Assembly: GCA_026874595.1 (NCBI GenBank)
Contig: CM049322.1
Coordinates: forward strand, 60,084,886-60,148,885
From: Sipunculus nudus
Lineage: Eukaryota; Annelida; Sipuncula; Golfingiida; Sipunculidae
DNA: 64,000 nt
Reading direction: 5' to 3'
The notes beneath the pieces were generated by a model, which saw only the letters and a list, made by a program, of their open reading frames with translations, was not told where the DNA came from and ran no database searches. Made by a program: the position numbers and the translations under genes. The stretch's first letter is position 1. The number at the start of each line of letters is the position of its first letter. Of this stretch, positions 15,301 through 30,007 are shown in pieces.

Positions 15301-18300
15301 GACAAGTAATACACCGGCAAAATGCAGTACAGCATAAAATGGCAAGTAGAACACCAGCAAAATGCAGTACAACATGAAACGACAAGTAGAACACCAGCAA
15401 AATGCAGTACGACATGAAACGACAAGTAATACACCGGCAAAATGCAGTACAACATAAAACGACAAGCAGAACACCAGCAAAATGCAGTACAACATGAAAC
15501 TACAAGTAGAACACCAGCAAAATGCAGTACAACATGGAACGAAAGTAGTACACCATGCAGCAAAACAGTACGACATGAAACGACAAGTAGTACACCAGCA
15601 AAATGCAGTACAGCATAAAATGACAAGTAGAACACCAGCAAAATGCAGTTCGACATGAAACGACAAGTAATACACCGGCAAAATGCAGTACAACATAAAA
15701 CGACAAGCAGAACACCAGCAAAATGCAGTACAACATGAAACGACAAGTAGAACACCAGCAAAATGCAGTACGACATGAAACGACAAGTAATACACCGGCA
15801 AAATGCAGTACAACATAAAACGACAAGTAGAACACCAGCAAAATGCAGTACAACATAAAACGACAAGTAGAACACCAGCAAAATGCAGTACGACATGAAA
15901 CGACAAGTAATACACCGGCAAAATGCAGTACAACATAAAACGACAAGAAGAACACCAGCAAAATGCAGTACAACATGAAACGACAAGTAGAACACCAGCA
16001 AAACAGTACGACATGAAACGACAAGTAATACACCGGCAAAATGCAGTACAACATAAAACGACAAGTAGAACACCAGCAAAATGCAGTACAACATAAAACG
16101 ACAAGTAGAACACCAGCAAAATGCAGGACGACATGAAATGACAAGTAATACACCGGCAAAATGCAGTACGACCATGAAACGACAAGTAGAACACCAGCAA
16201 AATGCAGTACGACATGAAACGACAAGTAAAACGCCACCAAATGCAGTACAACATGGAACGAAAGTAGTACACCATGCAGCAAAACAGTACGACATGAAAC
16301 GACAAGTAGTACACCAGCAAAATGCAGTACGACATGAAACGACCAGAAGTACACCGGCAAAATGTAGGACGGCATGAAACGACCAGTATACTACACCGGC
16401 AAAATGCAGTACGACATGAAACAACAAGTAATACACTGGAAAAATGCAGTACGACATGAAACGACAAGTAATACACCGGCAAAATGCAGTACAGCATAAA
16501 ATGACAAGTAGAACACCAGCAAAATTCAGTACAACATGAAACGACAAGTAGAACACCAGCAAAATGCAGTACGACATGAAACGACAAGTAGAACACCAGC
16601 AAAATGCAATACAACATGAAACGACAAGTAGAACACCAGCAAAATGCAGTATAACATAAAACGACAAGTAGAACACCAGCAAAATGCAGTACGACATGAA
16701 ACGACCAGTAGTACACCGGCAAAATGTAGGACGGCATGAAACGACCAGTATACTACACCGGTGAAATGCAGTACGACATGAAACAACAAGTAATACACTG
16801 GAAAAATGCAGTACGACATGAAACGACAAGTAATACACCGGCAAAATGCAGTACAGCATAAAATGACAAGTAGAACACCAGCAAAATGCAGTACAACATG
16901 AAACGACAAGTAGAACACCAGGAAAATGCAGTACGACATGAAACGACAAGTAATACACCAGCAAAATGCAGTACAACATGAAACGACAAGTAGAACACCA
17001 GCAAAATGCAGTACAACATAAAACGACAAGTAAAACACCAGCAAAATCCAGTACGACATGAAACGACCAGTAGTACACCGGCAAAATGTAGGACGGCATG
17101 AAACGACCAGTATACTACACCGGCAAAATGCAGTACGACATGAAACAACAAGTAATACACTGGAAAAATGCAGTACGACATGAAACGACAAGTAATACAC
17201 CGGCAAAATGCAGTACAGCATAAAATGGCAAGTAGAACACCAGCAAAATGCAGTACAACATGAAACGACAAGTAGAACACCAGCAAAATGCAGTACGACA
17301 TGAAACGACAAGTAATACACCGGCAAAATGCAGTACAACATAAAACGACAAGCAGAACACCAGCAAAATGCAGTACAACATGAAACTACAAGTAGAACAC
17401 AAGCAAAATGCAGTACAACATGGAACGAAAGTAGTACACCATGCAGCAAAACAGTACGACATGAAACGACAAGTAGTACACCAGCAAAATGCAGTACAGC
17501 ATAAAATGACAAGTAGAACACCAGCAAAATGCAGTTCGACATGAAACGACAAGTAATACACCGGCAAAATGCAGTACAACATAAAACGACAAGCAGAACA
17601 CCAGCAAAATGCAGTACAACATGAAACGACAAGTAGAACACCAGCAAAATGCAGTACGACATGAAACGACAAGTAATACACCGGCAAAATGCAGTACAAC
17701 ATAAAACGACAAGTAGAACACCAGCAAAATGCAGTACAACATAAAACGACAAGTAGAACACCAGCAAAATGCAGTACGACATGAAACGACAAGTAATACA
17801 CCGGCAAAATGCAGTACAACATAAAACGACAAGAAGAACACCAGCAAAATGCAGTACAACATGAAACGACAAGTAGAACACCAGCAAAACAGTACGACAT
17901 GAAACGACAAGTAATACACCGGCAAAATGCAGTACAACATAAAACGACAAGTAGAACACCAGCAAAATGCAGTACAACATAAAACGACAAGTAGAACACC
18001 AGCAAAATGCAGTACGACATGAAATGACAAGTAATACACCGGCAAAATGCAGTACGACCATGAAACGACAAGTAGAACACCAGCAAAATGCAGTACGACA
18101 TGAAACGACAAGTAAAACGCCACCAAATGCAGTACAACATGAAACGACAAGTAGAACACCAGCAAAATGCAGTACAACATGAAACGACAAGTAGTACACC
18201 AGCAAAATGCAGTACAACATGGAACGAAAGTAGTACACCATGCAGCAAAACAGTACGACATGAAACGACAAGTAGTACACCAGCAAAATGCAGTACGACA

Positions 18301-21300
18301 TGAAACAACCAGTAGTACACCGGTAAAATGTAGGACGGCATGAAACGACCAGTATACTACACCGGCAAAATGCAGTACGACATGAAACGACAAGTAGAAC
18401 ACCAGCTAAATGCAGTACGACATGAAACGACAAGTAGAACACCAGCAAAATGCAGTACAACATGAAACGACAGGTAGAACACCAGCAAAATGCAGTACAA
18501 CATAAAACGACAAGTAGAACACCAGCAAAATGCAGTACAACATGAAACGACAAGTAGTACACCAGCAAAATGCAGTTCGACATGAAACGACAAGTAGAAC
18601 ACCAGCAAAATGCAGTACAACATGAAACGACAAGTAGAACACCAGCAAAATGCAGTACAACATGAAACGACAAATAGAACACCAGCAAAATGCAGTACGA
18701 CATGAAACGACAAGTAGAACACCAGCAAAATGCAGGACGACATGAAACGACAAGTAGAACACCAGCAAAATGCAGTACGACATGAAACGACAAGTAAAAC
18801 ACCAGCAAAATGCAGTACAACATGAAACGACAAGTAGTACACCAGCAAAATGCAGTACGACATGAAACGACAGTAGTACACCGGCAAAATGCAGTACGAC
18901 ATGAAACGACCAGTAGTACACCGTCAAAATGTAGGACGACATGAAACGACCAGTATAGTACACCGGCAAAGTGCCGTACGACATGAAACAACAAGTAATA
19001 CACTGGAAAAATGCAGTACGACATGAAACGACAAGTAATACACCAGCAAAATGCTGTACAGCATAAAACGACAAGTAGAACACCAGCAAAATGCAGTACA
19101 GCATGAAACGACAAGTAGAACACCAGCAAAATGCAGTACAACATGAAACGACAAGTAGTACACCAGCAAAATGCAGTACAACATGGAACGAAAGTAGTAC
19201 ACCATGCAGCAAAACAGTACGACATGAAACGACAAGTAGTACACCAGCAAAATGCAGTACGACATGAAACGACAAGTAATACACCGGCAAAATGCAGTAC
19301 AACATAAAACGACCAGTATAGAACACCAGCAAAATGCAGTACGACATGAAACGACAAGTAGAACACCAGCAAAATGCAGTACGACATGAAACGACAAGTA
19401 GAACACCGGCAAAATGCAGTACAACATAAAACGACAAGTAGAACACCAGCAAAATGCAGTACAACATGAAACGACAAGTAGAACACCAGCAAAATGCAGG
19501 ACGACATGAAACGACAAGTAGAACACCAGCAAAATGCAGTACGACATGAAACGACAAGTAGTACACCGGCAAAATGCAGTACGACATGAAACGACCAGTA
19601 GTACACCGGCAAAATGCAGTACGACATGAAACGACAAGTAGTACACCAGCAAAATGCAGTACGACATGAAACGACCAGTAGTACACCGGCAAAATGCAGT
19701 ACGACATGAAACGACCAGTAGTACACCGGCAAAATGCAGTACGACATGAAACGACAAGTAATACACCGGCAAAATGCAGTACAACATAAAACGACAAGTA
19801 GAACACCAGCAAAATGCAGTACAACATGAAACGACAAGTAGAACACCAGCAAAACAGTACGACATGAAACGACAAGTAATACACCGGCAAAATGCAGTAC
19901 AACATAAAACGACAAGTAGAACACCAGCAAAATGCAGTACAACATAAAACGACAAGTAGAACACCAGCAAAATGCAGTACGACATGAAATGACAAGTAAT
20001 ACACCGGCAAAATGCAGTACGACCATGAAACGACAAGTAGAACACCAGCAAAATGCAGTACGGCATGAAACGACAAGTAAAACGCCACCAAATGCAGTAC
20101 AACATGAAACGACAAGTAGAACACCAGCAAAATGCAGTACAACATGAAACGACAAGTAGTACACCAGCAAAATGCAGTACAACATGGAACGAAAGTAGTA
20201 CACCATGCAGCAAAACAGTACGACATGAAACGACAAGTAGAACACCAGCAAAATGCAGTACGACATGAAACGACAAGTAGAACACCAGCAAAATGCAGGA
20301 CGACATGAAACGACAAGTAGAACACCAGCAAAATGCAGTACGACATGAAACGACAAGTAAAACACCAGCAAAATGCAGTACAACATGAAACGACAAGTAG
20401 TACACCAGCAAAATGCAGTACGACATGAAACGACAGTAGTACACCGGCAAAATGCAGTACGACATGAAACGACCAGTAGTACACCGGCAAAATGTAGGAC
20501 GACATGAAACGACCAGTATAGTACACCGGCAAAATGCAGTACGACATGAAACGACAAGTAGTACACCGGCAAAATGCAGTACAACATAAAACGACAAGTA
20601 GAACACCAGCAAAACAGTACGACATGAAACGACAAGTGATACACCGGCAAAATGCAGTACAACATAAAACGACAAGTAGAACACCAGCAAAATGCAGTAC
20701 AACATAAAACGACAAGTAGAACACCAGCAAAATGCAGTACGACATGAAATGACAAGTAATACACCGGCAAAATGCAGTACGACCATGAAACGACAAGTAG
20801 AACACAAGCAAAATGCAGTACGACATGAAACGACAAGTAAAACGCCACCAAATGCAGTACAACATGAAACGACAAGTAGAACACCAGCAAAATGCAGTAC
20901 AACATGAAACGACAAGTAGTACACCAGCAAAATGCAGTACAACATGGAACGAAAGTAGTACACCATGCAGCAAAATAGTACGACATGAAACGACAAGTAG
21001 TACACCAGCAAAATGCAGTACGACATGAAACGACCAGTAGTACACCGGCAAAATGTCGGACGGCATGAAACGACCAGTATACTACACCGGCAAAATGCAG
21101 TACGACATGAAACGACAAGTAGAACACCAGCTAAATGCAGTACGACATGAAACGACAAGTAGAACACCAGCAAAATGCAGTACAACATGAAACGACAGGT
21201 AGAACACCAGCAAAATGCAGTACAACATAAAACGACAAGTAGAACACCAGCAAAATGCAGTACAACATGAAACGACAAGTAGTACACCAGCATAATGCAG

Positions 21301-24300
21301 TACGACATGAAACGACAAGTAGAACACCAGCAAAATGCAGTACAACATGAAACGACAAGTAGAACACCAGCAAAATGCAGTACAACATAAAACGACAAGT
21401 AGAACACCAGCAAAATGCAGTACGACATGAAACGATAAGTAGAACACCAGCAAAATGCAGGACGACATGAAACGACAAGTAGAACACCAGCAAAATGCAG
21501 TACGACATAAAACGACAAGTAAAACACCAGCAAAATGCAGTACAACATGAAACGACAAGTAGTACACCAGCAAAATGCAGTACGACATGAAACGACAGTA
21601 GTATACCGGCAAAATGCAGTACGACATGAAACGACCAGTAGTACACCGGCAAAATGTAGGACGACATGAAACGACCAGTATAGTACACCGGCAAAGTGCA
21701 GTACGACATGAAACAACAAGTAATACACTGGAAAAATGCAGTACGACATGAAACGACAAGTAATACACCAGCAAAATGCTGTACAGCATAAAACGACAAG
21801 TAGAACACCAGCAAAATGCAGGACGACATGAAACGACAGTAGTACACCGGCAAAATGCAGTACGACATGAAACGACCAGTAGTACACCGGCAAAATGTAG
21901 GACGCCATGAAACGACCAGTATAGTACACCGGCAAAATGCAGTACGACATGAAACGACAAGTAGTACACCGGCAAAATGCAGTACAACATAAAACGACAA
22001 GTAGAACACCAGCAAAACAGTACGACATGAAACGACAAGTGATACACCGGCAAAATGCAGTACAACATAAAACGTCAAGTAGAACACCAGCAAAATGTAG
22101 TACAACATGAAACGACAAGTAGAACACCAGCAAAATGCAGTACGACATGAAATGACAAGTAATACACCGGCAAAATGCAGTACGACCATGAAACGACAAG
22201 TAGAACACCAGCAAAATGCAGTACGACATGAAACGACAAGTAAAACGCCACCAAATGCAGTACAACATGAAACGACAAGTAGAACACCAGCAAAATGCAG
22301 TACAACATGAAACGACAAGTAGTACACCAGCAAAATGCAGTACAACATGGAACGAAAGTAGTACACCATGCAGCAAAATAGTACGACATGAAACGACAAG
22401 TAGTACACCAGCAAAATGCAGTACGACATGAAACGACCAGTAGTACACCGGCAAAATGTAGGACGGCATGAAACGACCAGTATACTACACCGGCAAAATG
22501 CAGTACGACATGAAACGACAAGTAGAACACCAGCTAAATGCAGTACGACATGAAACGACAAGTAGAACACCAGCAAAATGCAGTACAACATGAAACGACA
22601 AGTAATACACCGGCAAAATGCAGTACAACATAAAACGACAAGTAGAACACCAGCAAAATGCAGTACAACATAAAACGACAAGTAGAACACCAGCAAAATG
22701 CAATACGACATGAAACGACAAGTAATACACCGGCAAAATGCAGTACAACATAAAACGTCAAGTAGAACACCAGCAAAATGTAGTACAACATGAAACGACA
22801 AGTAGAACACCAGCAAAATGCAGTACGACATGAAACGACAAGTAATACACCGGCAAAATGCAGTACAACATAAAACGACAAGTAGAACACCAGCAAAATG
22901 CAGTACAACATGAATCGACAAGTAGAACAGCAGCAAAATGCAGTACGACATGAAACGACAAGTAATACATCGGCAAAATGCAGTACAACATAAAACGACA
23001 AGTAGAACACCAGCAAAATGCAGTACCACATGAAGCGACAAGTAGAACACCAGCAAAATGCAGTACGACATGAAACGACAAGTAATACACCTGCAAAATG
23101 CAGTACAACATAAAACGACAAGTAGAACACCAGCAAAATGCAGTACAACATAAAACGACAAGTAGAACACCAGCAAAATGCAGTACGACATGAAACGACC
23201 AGTAATACACCGGAAAAATGCAGTACAACATAAAACGACAAGTAGAACACCAGCAAAATGCAGTACAACACAAAACGACAAGTAGAACACCAGCAAAATG
23301 CAGTACGACATGAAACGACAAGTAATACACCGGCAAAATGCAGTAGGACATGAAACGACAAGTAATACACCGGCAAAATGCAGTACAACATAAAACGACA
23401 AGTAGAACACCAGCAAAATGCAGTACAACATGAAACGACAAGTAAAACACCAGCAAAATGCAGTACGACATGAAACGACAAGTAATACACCGGCAAAATG
23501 CAGTACAACATAAAACGACAAGTAGAACACCAGCAAAATGCAGTACGACATGAAACGACAAGTAATACACCGGCAAAATGCAGTACGACCATGAAACGAC
23601 AAGTAGAACACCAGCAAAATGCAGTACAACATGAAACGACAAGTAAAACACCACCAAATGCAGTACAACATGAAACGACAAGTAGAACACCAGCAAAATG
23701 CAGTACAACATGAAACGACAAGTAGAACACCAGCAAAATGCAGTACGACATGAAACGACAAGTAATACACCGGCAAAATGCAGTACAACATAAAACGACA
23801 AGTAGAACACCAGCAAAATGCAGTACAACATGAAACGACAAGTAGAACACCAGCAAAATGCAGTACGACATGAAACGACAAGTAATACACCGGCAAAATG
23901 CAGTACAACATAAAACAACAAGTAGAACACCAGCAAAATGCAGTACAACATAAAACGACAAGTAGAACACCAGCAAAATGCAGTACGACATGAAACGACA
24001 AGTAATACACCGGCAAAATGCAGTACGTCATGAAACGACAAGTAATACACCGGCAAAATGCAGTAAAACATAAAACGACAAGTAGAACACCAGCAAAATG
24101 CAGTACAACATGAAACGACAAGTAGAACACCAGCAAAATGCAGTACGACATGAAACGACAAGTAATACACCGGCAAAATGCAGTACAACATAAAACGACA
24201 AGTAGAACACCAGCAAAATGCAGTACGACATGAAACGACAAGTTATACACCGGCAAAATGCAGTACGACCATGAAACGACAAGTAGAACACCAGCAAAAT

Positions 24301-24400
24301 GCAGTACAACATGAAACGACAAGTAAAACACCACCAAATGCAGTACAACATGAAACGACAAGTAGAACACCAGCAAAATGCAGTACAACATGAAACGACA
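3480..24400. repeat. 10,462-bp segmental tandem duplication inside the satellite
   Basis: Copy A (about 3,480-13,940) and copy B (about 13,941-24,400) are adjacent direct repeats with a constant offset of 10,462 bp. Comparing the translated frames and local sequence I found only two substitutions: 11,390 (CCGGTAAAA against CCGGCAAAA at 21,852) and about 6,939 (CCAGCAAAA against CAAGCAAAA at 17,401). At the right end copy A continues with TAGAACACC while copy B has TAGTACACC followed by the GGAACGAAAG monomer. The identity is far above that between neighbouring monomers, so the duplication is much younger than the monomer array. Confidence 0.85.
12061..14100. repeat. 120-bp trimeric higher-order repeat zone
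   Basis: Three monomer types alternate with a fixed 120-bp period. One carries GTACGACATGAAAC with TAATACACCGG, one carries GTACAACATAAAAC with TAGAACACCAG, and one carries GTACAACATGAAAC or a variant with TAGAACACCAG. The phase is kept across the zone except where a 41-bp monomer (GACCATG) is immediately compensated by a 39-bp monomer (CACCACCAAATG). The same zone recurs near 22,523-24,560, 31,826-33,290 and 35,033-37,070. Confidence 0.7.
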
Positions 24401-25138
24401 AGTAGTACACCAGCAAAATGCAGTACAACATGGAACGAAAGTAGTACACCATGCAGCAAAACAGTACGAAATGAAACGACAAGTAGTACACCAGCAAAAT
24501 GCAGTACGGCATGAAACGACCAGTAGTACACCGGCAAAATGTAGGACGGCATGAAACGACCAGTATACTACACCGGCAAAATGCAGTACGACATGAACCA
24601 ACAAGTAATACACCGGCAAAATGCAGTACGACATGAAACGACAAGTATTACACCGGCAAAATGCAGTACAACATAAAACGACAAGTAGAACACCAGCAAA
24701 ATGCAGTACAACATGCAACGACAAGTAGAACACCAGCAAAACAGTACGACATGAAACGACAAGTAATACACCGGCAAAATGCAGTACAACATAAAACGAC
24801 AAGTAGAACACCAGCAAAATGCAGTACAACATAAAACGACAAGTAGAACACCAGCAAAATGCAGTACGACATGAAATGACAAGTAATACACCGGCAAAAT
24901 GCAGTACGACCATGAAACGACAAGTAGAACACCAGCAAAATGCAGTACGACATGAAACGACAAGTAAAACACCAGCAAATGCAGTACAACATGAAACGAC
25001 AAGTAGAACACCAGCAAAATGCAATACAACATGAAACGACAAGTAGAACACCAGCAAAATGCAGTTCAACATAAAACGACAAGTAGAACACCAGCAAAAT
25101 GCAGTACGACATGAAACGACCAGTAGTACACCGGCAAA

Positions 25139-26467
25139 ATGTAGGACGGCATGAAACGACCAGTATACTACACCGGCAAAATGCAGTACGACATGAAACA
25201 ACAAGTAATACACTGGAAAAATGCAGTACGACATGAAACGACAAGTAATACACCGGCAAAATGCAGTACAGCATAAAATGACAAGTAGAACACCAGCAAA
25301 ATGCAGTACAACATGAAACGACAAGTAGAACACCAGCAAAATGCAGTACGACATGAAACGACAAGTAATACACCGGCAAAATGCAGTACAACATAAAACG
25401 ACAAGCAGAACACCAGCAAAATGCAGTACAACATGAAACTACAAGTAGAACACCAGCAAAATGCAGTACAACATGGAACGAAAGTAGTACACCATGCAGC
25501 AAAACAGTACGACATGAAACGACAAGTAGTACACCAGCAAAATGCAGTACGACATGAAACGACCAGTAGTACACCGGCAAAATGTAGGACGGCATGAAAC
25601 GACCAGTATACTACACCGGCAAAATGCAGTACGACATGAAACAACAAGTAATACACTGGAAAAATGCAGTACGACATGAAACGACAAGTAATACACCGGC
25701 AAAATGCAGTACAGCATAAAATGACAAGTAGAACACCAGCAAAATGCAGTACAACATGAAACGACAAGTAGAACACCAGCAAAATGCAGTACGACATGAA
25801 ACGACAAGTAATACACCGGCAAAATGCAGTACAACATAAAACGACAAGCAGATCACCAGCAAAATGCAGTACAACATGAAACTACAAGTAGAACACCAGC
25901 AAAATGCAGTACAACATGGAACGAAAGTAGTACACCATGCAGCAAAACAGTACGACATGAAACGACAAGTAGTACACCAGCAAAATGCAGTACGACATGA
26001 AACGACCAGAAGTACACCGGCAAAATGTAGGACGGCATGAAACGACCAGTATACTACACCGGCAAAATGCAGTACGACATGAAACAACAAGTAATACACT
26101 GGAAAAATGCAGTACGACATGAAACGACAAGTAATACACCGGCAAAATGCAGTACAGCATAAAATGACAAGTAGAACACCAGCAAAATGCAGTACAACAT
26201 GAAACGACAAGTAGAACACCAGCAAAATGCAGTACGACATGAAACGACAAGTAATACACCGGCAAAATGCAGTACAACATAAAACGACAAGCAGAACACC
26301 AGCAAAATGCAGTACAACATGAAACTACAAGTAGAACACCAGCAAAATGCAGTACAACATGGAACGAAAGTAGTACACCATGCAGCAAAACAGTACGACA
26401 TGAAACGACAAGTAGTACACCAGCAAAATGCAGTACAGCATAAAATGACAAGTAGAACACCAGCAAA
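25139..26467. repeat. 443-bp higher-order repeat (11 monomers), about three copies
   Basis: A marker segment with ATGTAGGACGGCATG followed by CCAGTATACTACACCGG begins blocks at about 25,139, 25,582 and 26,025, giving a period of 443 bp or eleven monomers. A shorter 362-bp (nine-monomer) version separates the markers at about 1,166, 1,528 and 1,890. The 443-bp spacing returns near 29,310 and 29,753, and 362 bp near 30,114. The CTA in TACTACACC supplies a minus-strand stop, which is why so many spurious ORFs end there. Confidence 0.7.
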
Positions 26468-29400
26468 ATGCAGTACGACATGAAACGACAAGTAATACAC
26501 CGGCAAAATGCAGTACAACATAAAACGACAAGCAGAACACCAGCAAAATGCAGTACAACATGAAACGACAAGTAGAACACCAGCAAAATGCAGTACGACA
26601 TGAAACGACAAGTAATACACCGGCAAAATGCAGTACAACATAAAACGACAAGTAGAACACCAGCAAAATGCAGTACAACATAAAACGACAAGTAGAACAC
26701 CAGCAAAATGCAGTACGACATGAAACGACAAGTAATACACCGGCAAAATGCAGTACAACATAAAACGACAAGTAGAACACCAGCAAAACAGTACGACATG
26801 AAACGACAAGTGATACACCGGCAAAATGCAGTACAACATAAAACGACAAGTAGAACACCAGCAAAATGCAGTACAACATAAAACGACAAGTAGAACACCA
26901 GCAAAATGCAGTACGACATGAAATGACAAGTAATACACCGGCAAAATGCAGTACGACCATGAAACGACAAGTAGAACACCAGCAAAATGCAGTACGACAT
27001 GAAACGACAAGTAAAACGCCACCAAATGCAGTACAACATGAAACGACAAGTAGAACACCAGCAAAATGCAGTACAACATGAAACGACAAGTAGTACACCA
27101 GCAAAATGCAGTACAACATGGAACGAAAGTAGTACACCATGCAGCAAAATAGTACGACATGAAACGACAAGTAGTACACCAGCAAAATGCAGTACGACAT
27201 GAAACGACCAGTAGTACACCGGCAAAATGTAGGACGGCATGAAACGACCAGTATACTACACCGGCAAAATGCAGTACGACATGAAACGACAAGTAATACA
27301 CCGGCAAAATGCAGTACAACATAAAACGACAAGTAGAACACCAGCAAAATGCAGTACAACATAAAACGACAAGTAGAACACCAGCAAAATGCAATACGAC
27401 ATGAAACGACAAGTAATACACCGGCAAAATGCAGTACAACATAAAACGTCAAGTAGAACACCAGCAAAATGTAGTACAACATGAAACGACAAGTAGAACA
27501 CCAGCAAAATGCAGTACGACATGAAACGACAAGTAATACACCGGCAAAATGCAGTACAACATAAAACGACAAGTAGAACACCAGCAAAATGCAGTACAAC
27601 ATGAATCGACAAGTAGAACAGCAGCAAAATGCAGTACGACATGAAACGACAAGTAATACATCGGCAAAATGCAGTACAACATAAAACGACAAGTAGAACA
27701 CCAGCAAAATGCAGTACCACATGAAGCGACAAGTAGAACACCAGCAAAATGCAGTACGACATGAAACGACAAGTAATACACCTGCAAAATGCAGTACAAC
27801 ATGAAACGACAAGTAAAACACCACCAAATGCAGTACAACATGAAACGACAAGTAGAACACCAGCAAAATGCAGTACAACATGAAACGACAAGTAGAACAC
27901 CAGCAAAATGCAGTACGACATGAAACGACAAGTAATACACCGGCAAAATGCAGTACAACATAAAACGACAAGTAGAACACCAGCAAAATGCAGTACAACA
28001 TGAAACGACAAGTAGAACACCAGCAAAATGCAGTACGACATGAAACGACAAGTAATACACCGGCAAAATGCAGTACAACATAAAACAACAAGTAGAACAC
28101 CAGCAAAATGCAGTACAACATAAAACGACAAGTAGAACACCAGCAAAATGCAGTACGACATGAAACGACAAGTAATACACCGGCAAAATGCAGTACGTCA
28201 TGAAACGACAAGTAATACACCGGCAAAATGCAGTAAAACATAAAACGACAAGTAGAACACCAGCAAAATGCAGTACAACATGAAACGACAAGTAGAACAC
28301 CAGCAAAATGCAGTACGACATGAAACGACAAGTAATACACCGGCAAAATGCAGTACAACATAAAACGACAAGTAGAACACCAGCAAAATGCAGTACGACA
28401 TGAAACGACAAGTTATACACCGGCAAAATGCAGTACGACCATGAAACGACAAGTAGAACACCAGCAAAATGCAGTACAACATGAAACGACAAGTAAAACA
28501 CCACCAAATGCAGTACAACATGAAACGACAAGTAGAACACCAGCAAAATGCAGTACAACATGAAACGACAAGTAGTACACCAGCAAAATGCAGTACAACA
28601 TGGAACGAAAGTAGTACACCATGCAGCAAAACAGTACGAAATGAAACGACAAGTAGTACACCAGCAAAATGCAGTACGGCATGAAACGACCAGTAGTACA
28701 CCGGCAAAATGTAGGACGGCATGAAACGACCAGTATACTACACCGGCAAAATGCAGTACGACATGAACCAACAAGTAATACACCGGCAAAATGCAGTACG
28801 ACATGAAACGACAAGTATTACACCGGCAAAATGCAGTACAACATAAAACGACAAGTAGAACACCAGCAAAATGCAGTACAACATGCAACGACAAGTAGAA
28901 CACCAGCAAAACAGTACGACATGAAACGACAAGTAATACACCGGCAAAATGCAGTACAACATAAAACGACAAGTAGAACACCAGCAAAATGCAGTACAAC
29001 ATAAAACGACAAGTAGAACACCAGCAAAATGCAGTACGACATGAAATGACAAGTAATACACCGGCAAAATGCAGTACGACCATGAAACGACAAGTAGAAC
29101 ACCAGCAAAATGCAGTACGACATGAAACGACAAGTAAAACACCAGCAAATGCAGTACAACATGAAACGACAAGTAGAACACCAGCAAAATGCAATACAAC
29201 ATGAAACGACAAGTAGAACACCAGCAAAATGCAGTTCAACATAAAACGACAAGTAGAACACCAGCAAAATGCAGTACGACATGAAACGACCAGTAGTACA
29301 CCGGCAAAATGTAGGACGGCATGAAACGACCAGTATACTACACCGGCAAAATGCAGTACGACATGAAACAACAAGTAATACACTGGAAAAATGCAGTACG

Positions 29401-30007
29401 ACATGAAACGACAAGTAATACACCGGCAAAATGCAGTACAGCATAAAATGACAAGTAGAACACCAGCAAAATGCAGTACAACATGAAACGACAAGTAGAA
29501 CACCAGCAAAATGCAGTACGACATGAAACGACAAGTAATACACCGGCAAAATGCAGTACAACATAAAACGACAAGCAGAACACCAGCAAAATGCAGTACA
29601 ACATGAAACTACAAGTAGAACACCAGCAAAATGCAGTACAACATGGAACGAAAGTAGTACACCATGCAGCAAAACAGTACGACATGAAACGACAAGTAGT
29701 ACACCAGCAAAATGCAGTACGACATGAAACGACCAGTAGTACACCGGCAAAATGTAGGACGGCATGAAACGACCAGTATACTACACCGGCAAAATGCAGT
29801 ACGACATGAAACAACAAGTAATACACTGGAAAAATGCAGTACGACATGAAACGACAAGTAATACACCGGCAAAATGCAGTACAGCATAAAATGACAAGTA
29901 GAACACCAGCAAAATGCAGTACAACATGAAACGACAAGTAGAACACCATCAAAATGCAGTACGACATGAAACGACAAGTAGAACACCAGCAAAATGCAAT
30001 ACAACAT

